A program made the position numbers and the translations under genes. The notes under the pieces are model-generated. The model did no database searches. It was not told the origin of the DNA and was given only the letters and a program-made list of their open reading frames with translations. Of a DNA stretch of 64,000 bases, positions 19,983-31,908 are shown in pieces. Position 1 is the first letter of the stretch, and every line of letters starts with the position of its first letter. Source of the stretch: Closterium sp. NIES-65 (Eukaryota; Streptophyta; Zygnematophyceae; Desmidiales; Closteriaceae); NCBI GenBank assembly GCA_948144175.1, contig CANXME010002068.1, positions 1,116,001 to 1,180,000 of the forward strand. The letters are read 5' to 3'.

Positions 19983-21494
19983 TCAAGAAGTGAGCAAGTG
20001 AGGCCAGGTAGGCACAAGACCTAGCAAAGTACAGAAGCGCTGAAGATCACAAGGCGGAAGGGCCTTGGTGAATATATCAGCAGTGTTGGCCTCAGAGGCC
20101 ACGTAGGAGAGGCGGAGCTGACCCAACTGCTGCAGCTCACGAGCCAGGAAGTAGCGGAGAGCAATGTGCTTCGTTCTGTGCTCCAGTCTGTGCTCCCGAC
20201 ACAAGGCCAGCATGGCCTTGTTGTCTACGTACAGAACTGGAGGAGAACGAGGCGGCTCTCCTAGGTCAGTCAGCAGGTAGGTGAGCCAGCGTAGCTCCTC
20301 TGCAGCCATGGCCATCTCAGCCTCACAGCTGGAGCTGAGAACAGAAGACGAGCGCGTAGACTGCCACGAAACAGAGCCGGAGCCAAGGCTGAAGGTGTAA
20401 CCCTGTGACGACCGCTGCAAAGCCTGGTCATCAGCCCAAGAAGCGTCAGCGTGACCTGTGAGGACTACTCGACGTCGCCATCCAAGCACTAGCCCCATGC
20501 CCGACGTACTGCACACGTAGCGCAACACCCTCTTCGCTGCAGCCATGTGCTCTGGTCGGTGTCTCCTAGGAGCAACATAGCGTGCCAAGATGCTAAGAGG
20601 GTATGCAAGGTCAGGTCGTGTGCAGGTCATCAGGTACATGAGGCAGCCAACAAGCTCTGGGTACGGGCCACTCGACTCTACGGACTCATCCGAAGGCAGA
20701 GCTGAGAGCGAGTGGCGAGTCGACAGAGGAGTGGCCTGAGGCGAGGAGTACGTGAAGCCGAAGCGCTGAAGGACCTGCTGCACCATGTGTGACTGAGTCA
20801 GCGTAATGGTGCGCTGTGCTCTGTTCCGGGTGATCTGCAAGCCAAGGTAGCTGCGCAGTTCACCCAGGTCTGTGCACGTGTGTCTGTTCTGCAGCTCGGA
20901 CTTCATGTAGGCGAGTCCAGCAGTGTCAGCAGTGGCAAAGACCAAGTCGTCGACGTACACGAGGATGTAGAACGGCGGCAGAGAGGTGTCGGTGCGCAGA
21001 AACAGCGACGGGTCGGCTGTAGAAGGAGCAAACCCAAGAGCCACAAGTGTAGTCCTCAATGTGTCGTGCCACTCACGGGGCGCCTGGCGGAGACCGTAGA
21101 CTGGCCGCCGGAGGCTCCACTGGATACCAGGAGAAAAAGACCCAGTGAAGCCACGAGGGCGGCGCAGCCAGATCTCCTCGTGCAGGCTGCCCTGCAGGAA
21201 AGCTGTGCTGAAATCAAGAGAGTGAAGCTCGTAGTCGCGCTGAGCGGCTATGTGCAGCAGCACCCGAAGAGTGGTCATCTTCGGGGTGGGAGAGAAGGTC
21301 TGAAAGTAGTCAACTCCCTGCCGCTGACTGAAGCCTGGAGCCACGTAACGCGCCTTGAAGACAGGCGGAGAACCCCGCGGCCGCTTCACCCTAAAAATCC
21401 ACATGCCACTGACGATGTTCGCCCCATGTGGGGGAACCTCGTCGACGTAGGTGCCTGTGGACTTCCAAGAAGCCATCTCTGCGTCCATGGTTGA
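19983..21494 (-). pseudogene. Copia-5 reverse transcriptase and RNase H, one open frame of about 500 codons
   Basis: First in-frame ATG at 21488 ([10 protein letters not shown]). The chain includes [49 protein letters not shown] (catalytic YVDD), HADASWADD, SCEAEM, YVDNKAM and SEANTADIFTKAL, ending at PHLLTS. Four codons are missing after SCEAE (the IYAGA motif is shortened). It is a fragment of the polyprotein: a TAG at 21495-21497, where other copies have CAG, separates it from Gag-integrase, so it would not be made as part of the normal product. The enzyme domains themselves look intact. Confidence 0.88.
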
Positions 21495-22905
21495 CTACCA
21501 CTGAGAGGAGTAGGGACCCTTGATCGCCTCAGCGTACAATCGAGGAGTCAGGATGTCTGGTGCATACGGGTGTCCCTCAGGGGCAATCAACGTGGATACG
21601 AGATGGGGCAAAGCGGCCTCAAAGCACTGTAACTCCTCCTGCCTGTCCTCAAGGACGTCCGTGCTAAGAGCAGACTCACCCCCGACGGACGGAGGACAGA
21701 CAGACTCAGACTCAGCAACGAGACTAGCAGCGTAGTCTAGACGACAGCGAGCAGCGAAGTCGACAACCTCAGCAACTAGAGCAGACGCAGCAGTGGACTC
21801 AAAGGAAGGGTGAGTGACAACAGTAGCAAGAAGGCGCGTGATCGAAGGACTAGCAGCACAAAGGGAGTCAGACTCCGGGTCAGCAAGAGAAGGAAGAGAG
21901 GACTCTGGAGGAGACGGCAACGGGACACGCAGAGGAGCAGTGGAAGGACGCAGTGCCATCTGGTGCGTGCCGGGGACCGCAGGAGGACGCGGACGCGCAG
22001 CACGACGACTAGTGCGAGCAGCACGAACAGGCGACGCAGGACGAGACGCTCGCTCATGACGCTCAGCAAGACCTCCAGTAGGACAAGTGCACGGAGAAGG
22101 AGCAGGCAGCGGGGAGGCAGGTTGTAACTAGGACTGCGACTGGACAGGCTGTGGACACTCTAAGGGAGGAGCAGGACCAGTAGAGGGCGGGAGACCAAGA
22201 ACCTGCTCTAGGAGTGGAACGAAGTACGGCCTCGGCCGCTCAGCGCCTCAAGAACCAGCAAGGATGGCACCATTGTCCCCAGCGGCAGCACCATCGCCAG
22301 CAGCACCTCCAGCTCCAACAGCGCCAGCTCCAGCACCCTCAGAAGCACCAGCGCCAGCAGCACCGCCAGCGCCAACACCCCTAGCAACTCTAGCTTCAGC
22401 AGCACCAACTCCAGTAGGACCGTCAGCACCAGTAGCCTCAGCAGCACCCCCAGATGCACAAGCACCAGTAGAAACACCAGCGCCAACACCCCCAGCAGCT
22501 CCACCTCCAGCAGCACCAGCACCGACCGCAGCTCTAGCAGGACCAACTCCAGTAGCTCCAACAGCACCCCCAGACTCAGCAGCACGTCTCCAACGGCGGG
22601 CGAACCACTCGCGCAGCTCCTGTGGAGAGAGCGGCTCCCGCCTCGACAAAGCACCGCCGGCGGCCACACGAGCAGACCCAGCACCCCCAGGCTCCGCACC
22701 CCCACGCTGCGCACCTCCAGGCTCAGCACCCCCAGGCTCAACACCCCCAGACTCCGCACCCCCAGGCTCAGCACCCCCAGACTCCGCACCCCCAGACTCC
22801 GCACCCCCAGACTCAGCACCCCCAAACCCGGCACCCGCAGTCTCAGCACCTCTAGCAGCACCAGAGTCAACAGCAACCTCGACAGGCTCGATTGCGTCTA
22901 CCTAG
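21495..22905 (-). pseudogene. Copia-5 linker region
   Basis: From 21959 the frame reads [20 protein letters not shown] through SYAEAIKGPYSSQW to the TAG at 21495. Upstream, the Gly/Ala-rich part (22667-22248) and the pentapeptide array (22870-22680; [21 protein letters not shown]) are each open but in shifted frames. The PYFVPLLEQVLG block near 22200-22240 is readable with a local frameshift. Confidence 0.78.
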
Positions 22906-23985
22906 GACACACCTGACGGGGTAGGACCCTGAGAGGGAAGGGGGTCTACCTGGGGAGGACCTGTTGCAAGGAAGAGCGGTGGCGGGGCCGGGGGCGCAGT
23001 GCGGTAGGGGAAGAGACGGTAGTAAGGCACCGACTCGTCAAAAGTGACGTCCTGGGAGGACAGAACACGGTGCTAGGTGGGGTGGTAAAACTGCCACCCA
23101 CGCGCGTCAGGGGGGAAGCCAAGGAAGACGCAAGGAACAGCACGGGGGAACAGCTTGTCCGCAGATAAGTCGCGGACAAACGCCCGAGATCCCCAGACCC
23201 GAAACGCAGACGCATCGCCAACCTTCCCTGTCCACCGCAAGGCGGGGGAGGTCTCTGGCAAGAAGACCCGGGGCTGAAGGTTGAGCTGATGCGCGGGGTA
23301 CTGCAAACGGCCACAGAAAATGGGGGGCAGCCGCATGCATCATGGACGTACGAGCGACGTCCATGACCATGCCAATGCGGCGCTCAGCAATCCCATTTTG
23401 CTGTGGTGAGTCCGGAAGCGTGAAGGTCTGGCGGATGCCCTGTGCACGACAGAAGGCTCCCAGACGGGCAGAGGAAAACACCCCGCCTCTGTCCGAGTGC
23501 AGACGCAGAACAAGAAAGTCCGAGCCGAAACTCTCCCAGAGCTCGAGACGAGCTGCGCGGATCAAGTCGATCAACACCTCAGTGACGTCACCCTTGCTGC
23601 GCAAGGGGAAGACTGTGGTGTAACGCGAGTAGTCGTCAACGACCAGCAGAAAGTACCGCTCTCGCCCCTGCCCACTGACGCGGGCTGGGCCCCACACGTC
23701 CATGTGGAGAGTCTGCAGCGGAGCCTCTGTCGGAGGAAACTCGGAGGAGTGAGGGGCGGAGCGTTGTCGCCCCTCAACGCAGGGGACGCAGGGCGGGCCA
23801 AGCCCTCGAGGAAGGGGAGGGAGAGACCAAGGGAGACCAGAGACAAGGACACGGGAGGCCATGCCTTGGAGACGAGGCAAGGAGGGGTGACCAAGGCGGT
23901 GGTGCCAAAGGAGAGTATGGTGGGACAGCACACGACACGAGCAGGGGGCAGACTTAGGACCACACCTGGACGCCGCAGCAAACAC
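22906..23985 (-). pseudogene. Copia-5 integrase and GAG-pre-integrase
   Basis: Open from 23985 to about 23300: [19 protein letters not shown] and CVPCVEGRQ (zinc site), HMDVWGP (Asp), HSDRGGV (Asp; the following residue is Val instead of Glu), [16 protein letters not shown] (Glu). All three catalytic residues are present. The frame shifts at FAVPRAS (about 23305, related copies read FAVRYAAHQ) and continues with [20 protein letters not shown] in the other frame to 23073. Confidence 0.85.
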
Positions 23986-24003
23986 CTGACTTGACGCAGC
24001 TAC

Positions 24004-24858
24004 CTAGGCAGACTCAGCAGCAGGAGGAGACTCAGTAGTAAGGGTGTACAGGCTCGACCCTGGCCGATGAGTGAACGTGGCCAAGTGTCGGCCTGTCCGA
24101 GCACACGTGCAGTGGGTCACGCGCTGACTCGCAGGAGTGAACTGGTCATCCCCTCGATCCTGTAGGTCCGCTCCACTCACCAAGTTCGTAGAGAACGAGG
24201 GGAGGTAGAGACCAGACAGGGTGCCAGAGGGGGCTGCCGGGCACGGAAGGACAGGACCCCCAGAGGGGTCTGCCATAGAGACTGCAACTGACCGACTGAG
24301 CGGCGTAAGAGTGGTGCGGTCTCGAAAGAAGGAGCGGGACGCACCCGAGTCCAGGGTGAAGGTGTGGAAGGCCTGAGCCGACGTAGTACCTGAGAGAGCA
24401 GACTCACCAGCACCTGGGGCGGCAGACGCACTGGCACGTGGGGCAGCAGACGCACTGGCACGTGGGGCAGCAGACACACTAGTACCTAGAGCAGCAGCCT
24501 CACCAGCACCTAGAGCAGCAGCCTCAATGCCCGGGTCAGGCGGTACACACACGTAAAAGTCACCCGCAACACTAGTATCAACAGCATACATGGCAGCAAG
24601 GATAGCATCAAAGTCAAGATCAAAGGTAGCAACCCCGGCCTTGGCCAGATCTCCCCAGCGAGGGATCTCTGACGCCTTAGAGAACTGGCGAAGCCACGAG
24701 TCCGTCAGGCAACCAAAGCAGCGCTGGGTGGAGTGCGGGCCTCCGCACTGCTCACGAGCGCGGTCGCCGGTACGGAGGACGTAAGAGCAGGGACCAAAAC
24801 CCCAACCGCGCTGACGCGGAGTGTACCACTCATGAAGCAGTTGAGGGGACAGGGTCAC
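24004..24858 (-). pseudogene. Copia-5 knuckle and aspartic protease, open frame of about 284 codons
   Basis: The chain begins in the C-terminal part of Gag with LLHEWYTPRQRG and the wide knuckle [15 protein letters not shown] followed by GGPHSTQRC. A DAILAAMYAVDTSVAGDFYV segment and Ala-rich ASAAPRASASAAPG repeats precede the protease ([20 protein letters not shown], catalytic Asp present). It ends at ESPPAAESA with TAG, just upstream of the pre-integrase region. The repeat region seems to vary in unit number between copies. Confidence 0.85.
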
Positions 24859-24879
24859 ACCACTCCGCTGCTGCTGCTG

Positions 24880-25955
24880 GCGCTGACCACCACCGGCGCC
24901 ACTCCTCTACGCAGAGTCGTCACTCGCTCCACCACCGCCGCCTCCGCCGCCGCCGCTGCCTCCGTCGCCTCCGCCACCTCCTCCACCTCCGCCTCCTCCA
25001 CGACCTACGCCGCCTCCGCTCCCTCCGCCACCTTCACCGCCTCCGCCGCCTCCACTGCTGCCGCCGCCGCCGCCAACCCTGGCACCACTCCCACCACCAC
25101 CCCCACTCCCTCCACTGCCTCCACTACCACCTCCACCGTCCCCTCCAGCCCCTCCAGCGCCCTTGCCCCCCTTGCCCTTGCCGGTGCGGCGTCTCCCGCT
25201 CGGGGCAGACGCAGCGCCGACCGACTCGAAACCAACGAGGTCGGCCGCAGAAGCAGAGGCAATAGAGGGCAAGAGGGGGGAGGGAGAACACCCCTCAAAG
25301 ACGGGGGTGCGAGGGTCACCACGAGAGGCTCCTACAGCGACTATGCTCTTCTCTATTGCTAGGAGGGCCTTCTCGAGGAGGTCAACGGTGAGAGTGGTAG
25401 GGCAAACTGAGAGGAAGTGGTCCGTGACTACGCGGAGAGAGTCAGGGAGCCGGGTGACTATGTAGTAGAGAGTGATGTACATGGGAGGGGGGGGTTCTTG
25501 GCGCAGAACTCAGCAGGAAGCGCAGCGCGGTAGCGAGTGTCACTAGTGCGGAGGTGCGTAATGAGGTCAGCGACTGTGGGAAAGGCAGCAAGGTCAGGGA
25601 AGAGGTACGGTAGCATGAGGCGGCTCAGTGCAGCAGTGGCAGGGGAAGAGTAGCGCGCAACTACTGCGTTGTACAAGGTCTGAGCACTCTTGTACTGGCT
25701 AAAGTGTGCACGCTCAGTGGTCGGTAAGTGGCGGCGCACAGCAAGGCGAGCAGCAGCATCGCGCGTGGCCCACTGTGAGCGAACAGTGGCGTCAGCATCA
25801 GCAGCACGGGCAGGGGAGGCACCAGAAGTGAGGTCAAACAGGGAGAGGCCGTCTGCCCTATCGCACTGCTGGAAAAGCTGCAGCTCATCTACCCAGACCT
25901 CAAAGTCCACTGCCCTACCCTCAGTGTCAAAGGTGAGAATGCTAGGGGAGGCCAT
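24880..25955 (-). pseudogene. Copia-5 Gag
   Basis: ATG at 25953-25955 (MASPSILTFDTEGRAVDFEV). The UBN2-like Gag domain runs about 160 codons with WVDELQLFQQCDRADGLSLF and LPYLFPDLAAFPTVADLI, then shifts frame at an extra C in the NPPP codons (25485-25492, G-run on plus). The second half, MYITLYYIVTRLPDSLRVV to [16 protein letters not shown] and the Gly-rich tract, is open in the next frame. In Copia-6 both halves are one frame. Confidence 0.85.
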
Positions 25956-26987
25956 AACAGCAGTAGGCAGGCAGTGAGTACAGTGGGGCAGGGCATTGCA
26001 GTGGTAGAGACTATGCTCTTACTAGGCAAGAGGGGCGGTCGGGCGGCTCGGCGGTCGGGCGGCTCGGCTGCTCGGCGGCTCGGCGGTCGGGCGGCTCGGC
26101 TGCTCGGTGCTGGGCGGCTCGGCGGTCGGGCGGCTCGGCTGCTGGGCGGCTCGGCGGTCGGGCGGCTCAGCTGGCCTGCGGTTCGGCTGATCGGCGCTGC
26201 GGGCGCTGGGCGGCGGGGCCGCAGGCGGCGGCGAGGCCGCAGGTGGCGGCGGGGCCGCAGGTGGCGACGGGGCCGCAGGTGGCGACGTGGCCGAAGGTGG
26301 CGGTTGGGCCGCATGTGGCGACGGGGCCGCAGGTGGCGACGGGGCCGCAGGTGGCAACGGGGCCGCAGGTGGCGACGGGGCCGCAGGTGGCGACGGGGCC
26401 GTAAAGGGGTCAGACACGGCCGCGGAGGGGCCTAGGCGGGGCCGCAAAGGGGCCGTCAGGGGCCAGACGGGGCCCTAAAGGGGGCCAGACGGGGCCACGG
26501 AGGGGCCTAGGCGGGGCCGCAAAGGGGCCGTAAGGGGCTAGACGGGGCCGCGGAGGGGCCGTAAGGGGCCTAGGCGAGGCCGTAAGGGGCCGTAAGGAGC
26601 CAGACGGGGCCTAGGCGGGGCCGCGGAGGGGCCGTAAGGGGCCTAGGCGAGGCCACGAAGGGGACGTAAGGGGCCTAGGCGGGGCCGTAAGGGGCACGAC
26701 GGGGCCGCGGAGGGGCCTAGGCGGGGCCGCGACGGGGCCGTAAGGGGCCTAGGCAAGGTCGCGACGGGGCTGTAAGGGGCCTAAGCAGGGCCGTAAGGGG
26801 CCAGACGGGGCCGTAAGGGGCCGTAAGAGCGGCGCGAGGGGCAGTAGAAGGCGGCGCGAAGGGGCCGTAAGGGCGATTCGAGGCGCTCCTCGGGTTGGGA
26901 GTGAAGCGCGCTCCGGGCAGGGAAGGAAAAAAAAGGTTCGTGGTGGGCCATAGGTTGTATTCCCACTCGGAAACCTGCTCGATACCA
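25956..26987 (-). repeat. Copia-5 leader repeats and PBS
   Basis: About 1 kb of tandem GC-rich units on the plus strand: GGCGGCTCGGCGGTCGG type (26035-26180), GGGGCCGCAGGTGGCGAC type (26215-26400), then GGGCCGTAAGGGGCCTAGGC type (26460-26830). The PBS at 26977-26987 reads TGGTATCGAGC on the minus strand. Confidence 0.87.
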
Positions 26988-27118
26988 TAACGAGAGGTGA
27001 GAATGGATGAATGAACTATGAAACAGTTGGGTACAAGTACTAACCCTAATTGGGCTGTACCCCTTATGGGCTACCCCACTACAACCCACACAAATGTATA
27101 AGCTGTAATGTTCTGACA
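26988..27118 (-). repeat. 5' LTR of Copia-5
   Basis: 131 bp. Starts TAACGAGAGGTGAG and ends GTTCTGACA on the plus strand; followed by TSD CTAGA. Confidence 0.92.
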
Positions 27119-27123
27119 CTAGA

Positions 27124-27166
27124 GCCTACAAACACTATGTCAAATATATCCGACACACCCCCATAG
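27124..27166 (-). repeat. Inner part of the split Copia-4 3' LTR and polypurine tract
   Basis: 27124-27155 completes the LTR begun at 19560-19652; it ends CCGACA on the plus strand, as does 34141. The polypurine tract CTATGGGGGTG (minus strand, 27156-27166) follows. Confidence 0.88.
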
Positions 27167-27407
27167 GCAAAGTGGGGGAGAACTAGGGGTCACAAGACCA
27201 GTCAAGCAAAGCAAGCTCAGGGTGGATCACAATGTCACCACACATTCCGAGCACCAGTTCAAGGCCACAAGGCCAGTTCACATGCAGGTCTTTGTATAAA
27301 GGAAACCAACCAAGTGCAGGTATAGATAGATCACAGTACAAGCAAGGTCAAGAAGTGAGCAAGTGAGGCCAAGTAGGCACAAGACCTAGCATCGTACAAA
27401 AGCGCTG

Positions 27408-28490
27408 ATGATCACAAGGCTGAAGTGCCTTGGTAAAGATATCAGCAGTGTTGGCTCGAGAGGCCACGTAAGCAATTCACAGCTGACCACGCTGCTGCAG
27501 CTCACGAGCAAGGAAGTAGCGAAGAGCAATGTGCTTCGTTCTGTGCTCCAGTCTGTGCTCCCAACACAAGGCCAGCATGGCCTTGTTGTCTGCGTACAGA
27601 ATTGGAGGAGAACGAGGTGGCTCTCCTAGGTCAGTCAGCAGGTAGGTGAGCCAGCGTAGCTCCTGTGCAGCCATGGCCCCTGCGTAGATCTCAGCCTCAC
27701 AGCTGGAGCCGAGATCAGAAGACGAGCGGGTAGACTGCCACAAAACAGAGCCGGAACCAAGGCTGAAGGTGTAACCCTGTGACGACCGCTGCGTAGCCTG
27801 GTCGTCAGCCCAAGAGGCATCTGCGTGACCAATGAGGACAACTAGACTCCGCCCTCCAAGCAGGAGCCCAATGCCCGACGTACTGCACAAGTAGCGCAAG
27901 ACCCTCTTCGCTGCAGCCATGTGCTCTGGTCGGTGTCTCCCAGGAGCAACATAGCGTGCCAAGATGCTAAGAGGGTATGCAAGGTCAGGACGAGTGCAGG
28001 TCATCAGGTACATGGGGCAGCCGACAAGCTCTAGATACGGGCCACTCGGCTCTACGGACTCATCCGAAGGCAGAGCTCAGAGCGAGTGGCGAGTAGATAG
28101 AGAAATGGCCTGAGGCGAGGAGTACGTGAAGTCGAAGCGCTGAAGGACCTGCTGCACCATGTGTGACTGAGTCAGAGTATTGTTGCGCCGTGCTCTGTCC
28201 CGGGAGATCTGCAAACCAAGGTAGCTGCGCAGTTCACCCAGGTTTGTGCACGTGTGTCTCTTCTGCAGCTCGGACTTCACGTGGGAGAGTCCAGCAGTGT
28301 CAGCAGTAGCAAAGACCAAGTCGTCGACGTACACGAGGATGTAGAACGGCGGCAAAGAAGTGTTGGTGCGTAGGAACAGCAACGGGTCGGCAGTAGAAGG
28401 AGCAAACCCAAGAGCCGCAAGTGTAGTCCTCAGTGTGTCGTGCCACTCACAAGGCGCCTGGCGGAGACCGTAGACCGGCCGGCGAAGGCT
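27408..28490 (-). pseudogene. Copia-4 RNase H and C-terminal reverse transcriptase
   Basis: RNase H (28013 to 27477) shows IGHADASWADD, SCEAEI and YADNKAM, and breaks at RGQL where an indel shifts the TADIFTK tail. RT (28382 to 28080) shows [15 protein letters not shown]. Between them is TGA at 28077-28079 in the codon after HSL, identical in position and base change to the stop in Copia-6. The RT active site is intact although the element is old. Confidence 0.88.
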
Positions 28491-30300
28491 TCACTGGGTA
28501 CCAGGAGGAAACGACCCAATGAAGCCAGGTGGGCGGCGCAGCCAGATCTCCTCGTGCAGGCTGCCCTGTAGGAAAGCTGTGCTGAAGTAAAGAGAGTGAA
28601 GCTCGTAGTCACGCTGAGGGGGTATATGCAGCATGACTCGAAGAGTGGTCATCTTTGGGGTGGGAAAGAAGGTCGGAAAGTAGTCAACCCTCTGCCGCTG
28701 TCTGAAGCTTCGAGCCACATAACGTGCCTTGAAGACAGGCGGAGAACCCAGCGGCCGCTTCACCCTGAAAATCCACATGCCGCTCATGATGTTCGCCCCA
28801 GGTGGGGGAACCTCGTCAACGTAGGTGCCATTGGACTTCCAGGAAGCCATCTCTGCGTCCATGGCTGACTGCCACTGAGAGGAGTAGGGACTCTCGATTG
28901 CCTCTGCGTAAGACTGCGGAGTCGAAATGTCTGGTGCATCCGGGTCTCCCTTAGGGGCAATCAGCATGGACACAAGATGAGGCAAAGCAGCAGCAAAACA
29001 CTGGAACTCCTTCTGCCTGTCCTCAAGAACGGCCGTGGTAAGAGTACACTCACCCTCGACGGACGGAGGAGAGACAGACTCAGACTCAACAACAAGACTA
29101 GCAGCGTAGTCTAGACGACAGCAAGCAGCGAAGTCGACAAGCTCAGCAACCAAGGCAGACGCAGCAGTGGACTCAAAGGAAGGGTCAGTAACAGCAGTAG
29201 CGAGGACACGCGTGATAGTAGGACTGGCAGCACGAAGAGAGTTAGACTCCGGGTCAGCAAGAGCAGGAAGAGAGGACTCTGGAGGAGACGGCAAAGGGAC
29301 ACGCAGTGGAGCAGTGGTGCGTGCCCGAAACCGCAGGAGGACGTTGACGCGGAACACTACGACTAGTGTGAGCAGCACGAACAGGCAACGCAGGACGAGA
29401 CGCAGGCTCACGACGCTCAGCAAGACCTCCAGTAGGACCAGTGTAGGGAGAAGGAGCAGGTAGGGGGGAGGCGGGCTGTAACTGTGACTCGGACTGGACA
29501 GGCAGTGGACACTCTAAGGAAGGAGCATGACCAGTAGAGGGCGGAAGACCAAGGACCTGCTCAAGGAGTGGAACGAAGTACGGCCGTGGCCGCGCAGCAC
29601 CTCCACAACCAGCAGGGACAGTACCAGCACCCCCAGGGTCGGCCCCGACTCCAGCAGCTCCACCAGCTCCAGGAGCAGCAACTCCAGCACCCACAGGAGT
29701 ACTGGCATCAGCACCACCTCCAGCTCCAGCAACTCTAGCAGCTCCAGCTCCAGCAGGACCACCGGAAGACTAAACAGCCCTAGCTCCAGCACCTCCAACA
29801 GCACTTACTCTAGCAGCACCGCCAGCTCCAACACCGCCAGCAGCTCCAGCACCAGGAACACCCCGAGGCCCAGCAGCTCCAATACCTCCAGTACGAGCAC
29901 CTCCAGGACCCGTGGCGTCAGCACCCTCAGCAGCAGTAGAACCTCTAGCCCTAGCAGCACCTCTAGCTCCAGCATCACGGCTCCAGCGCAGAGCAAACCA
30001 CTCGCGTAGCTCCTGTGGAGAGGGTAGCTCCCGCCGGGACGAACCACCCGAAGGACCTCCAGACCAAGCACCGCCAGACTCCACACGAGCAGGCCCAGTA
30101 CCCTCAGGCTCCGCACCCCCAGTCGTAGCACCCCCAGGCTCAGCACCCCCAGGCTCAGCACCCCCAGACGCAGCACCCCCAGGCTCAGCACCCCAAGACT
30201 CTGCACCCACTGGCTCAGCACCCCCAGCAGCACCAGAGTCAACAGCTACCTCGACAGGCTTGACTGCGTCTACCTGGGACACACCTGAGGGGGCAGGACC
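28491..30300 (-). pseudogene. Copia-4 N-terminal reverse transcriptase and linker
   Basis: A frame of about 310 codons (29423 to 28491) covers the end of the linker, [30 protein letters not shown] and [14 protein letters not shown], then stops at GTQ with TGA where others have Trp. Upstream, the linker is in two frames: Gly/Ala-rich 29254-29694 and a [24 protein letters not shown] array near 30100-30230. PYFVPLLEQVLGLPP is present near 29550-29590. Confidence 0.8.
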
Positions 30301-31080
30301 CTGAGGGGGAAGGGGGTCTACCGGGGGAGGACCTGGCCCGCGGAAGAGCGCCGGCGGGAGGAGGGGGGCAGTGCGGTGGGGGAAGAGACGGTAGTAAGGA
30401 ACCGACTCGTCAAACACAGCGCGAGGTGGGGTGGTAATACTGCCAACCAGGCGCGCCAGGGGGGAAGCCAAGGAAGACGCAGGGAACAGCGCGGGGGGAA
30501 AGCTTGTCCGCAGACAAGTCGCGGACAAAAGCTCGAGATCCCCAGACACGGAATGCAGACACATCCCCAACCTTCCCCGTCCACCGCAGAGTAGGGGAGG
30601 TCTCCGGCAAGGAGACCCGGGGCTGAAGGTTGATCTGATGCGCTGCGTACCGAACCGCAAATGGCCACTGAAAATGGGGAGCAGCCGCATGGATCATGGA
30701 CTTACGAGCGACGTCCATGACCATGCCAATGCGGCGCTCAGCAATCCCATTTTGCTGTGGAGAGGCCGGAAGCGTGAAGGTCTGTCGGATGCCCTGTGCA
30801 CGACAGAAAGCTCCCAGAAGGGCAGAGGAAAACTCCCCAGCTCTGTCAGAGTGCAGACGCAGAACAGGAAAGTCCGAGCCGAAACTCTCTCTGAGCTAGA
30901 GACGAGCTGCGCGGATCCAGTCGATCAACACCTCAGTGATGTCACCCTTGCTGCGCAAGGGGAAGACTGTGGTGTAATGCTAGTAGTCGTCAACCACCAG
31001 CAGGAAGTAACGCTCGTGACCCTGTCCACCGACGCTGGCAGGGCCCCACACATCCAGGTGAAGCGTCAGCAGTAGAGCCT
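30301..31080 (-). pseudogene. Copia-4 integrase
   Basis: Recognisable blocks are LDVWGP (first catalytic Asp, near 31045), HSDRAGE-like (second Asp, near 30850), [16 protein letters not shown] (catalytic Glu, near 30740) and [24 protein letters not shown] at 30896-30898 replaces CAG, and indels shift the frame near 30500 and 30960. The element lacks the VLSSQDVTF block seen in Copia-6, a short deletion near 30415. Confidence 0.82.
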
Positions 31081-31908
31081 GTGTGAATGGAAACTCAGAG
31101 GAGTGAGGAGCGGGGCGCTGCCGCCCCTGGACGCAGGGAACGCAGGTAGGGGCAGGCCCCGGAGGAAGAGGAGGGAGGGACCAGGGGAGACCAAAGACAA
31201 AAACATAGGAGGCCATGCCTCGGAGACGAGGCAGGGAGGGGTGGCCAAGGCGGTGGTGCCAGAGGAGAGTCTGGTGGGACAGGAGATGACACGAGCAGGG
31301 AGCAGACTCAAGACCAGACCTGGACGCTGCAGCAAACACCTGACTCGACGCAACTACCTGACCAGACTCAGCAACCGGAGGAGACTCAGTAGTCAGTGTG
31401 TACAGGCTCGACCCCGGCCGACGGGTAAACGTGGCCAAGTGTCGGCTCGTCCAAGCACACGTGGAGTGGGTCACTCGCTGACTCGCAGGAGTGAACTGGT
31501 CAACCCCCCCGTCTTGTATGTCAGCACCACTCACAGGTTCGTAAAGAACGAGGGGAGGTAAAGACCAGACAGGGTGCCAGAAGGGGCCGCCGGACACGGT
31601 AAGACAGTGGAGAAGTGGGCAAGGACAGGACCCCCAGAGGGGTCTGCCAGCGAGACTGCAACCGGCCGACGAAGCGGCGTGAGTGTGGTGCGGTCTCGGG
31701 AAAGTGTGCAAAGCCTGAGCCGTCGTGGTAGCTGAGAGAGCAGACTCACCAGCACCTGGGGCAGCAGACACACGAGCACCTGGAGCAGCAGTTGACTAGC
31801 TCCTAGAGTAGCAGCCTCACCAGCACCTAGAACAGCAGCCTCAATGCCCGGGTCAGGCCGAACACACAGGTAAGAGTCACCCTCATCACTAGTAGACACA
31901 ACATACAT
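31081..31908 (-). pseudogene. Copia-4 protease and GAG-pre-integrase
   Basis: [19 protein letters not shown] and CVPCVQGRQR mark the pre-integrase zinc region. The protease part is damaged: the expected [10 protein letters not shown] is missing by a small deletion near 31700 (reading jumps from HTF or CTL to [20 protein letters not shown]), so the catalytic Asp is lost. Downstream [18 protein letters not shown] is intact. Confidence 0.8.

Larger units (their letters stand above)
19653..27118 (-). mobile_element. Copia-5: copia element nested in the 3' LTR of Copia-4
   Basis: Length 7466 bp, perfect TSD CTAGA (19648-19652 and 27119-27123). LTRs of 131 bp at 19653-19783 and 26988-27118 differ at 7 positions. 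Both LTRs begin TAACGAG on the plus strand, so the element's 3' terminus reads CGTTA, ending in TA rather than the usual CA. RT/RNase H form one open frame; the rest is broken in a few places. Confidence 0.93.

Noticed and set aside
22264-22905. Plus-strand Ala/Pro-rich frame of 213 codons
   Set aside because: Antisense shadow of the Copia-5 pentapeptide array and linker.
26460-26830. CRISPR-like direct repeats in copia leaders
   Set aside because: Units are contiguous, vary in length and sequence and have no spacers; they are tandem repeats in a eukaryotic retroelement leader.
29527-30009. Plus-strand Ser/Thr-rich open frame of 160 codons opposite Copia-4
   Set aside because: It is the antisense of the Gly/Ala/Leu-coding linker; low complexity and no conserved start. 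Similar Pro-, Leu- or Ser-rich frames opposite other linkers were rejected for the same reason.
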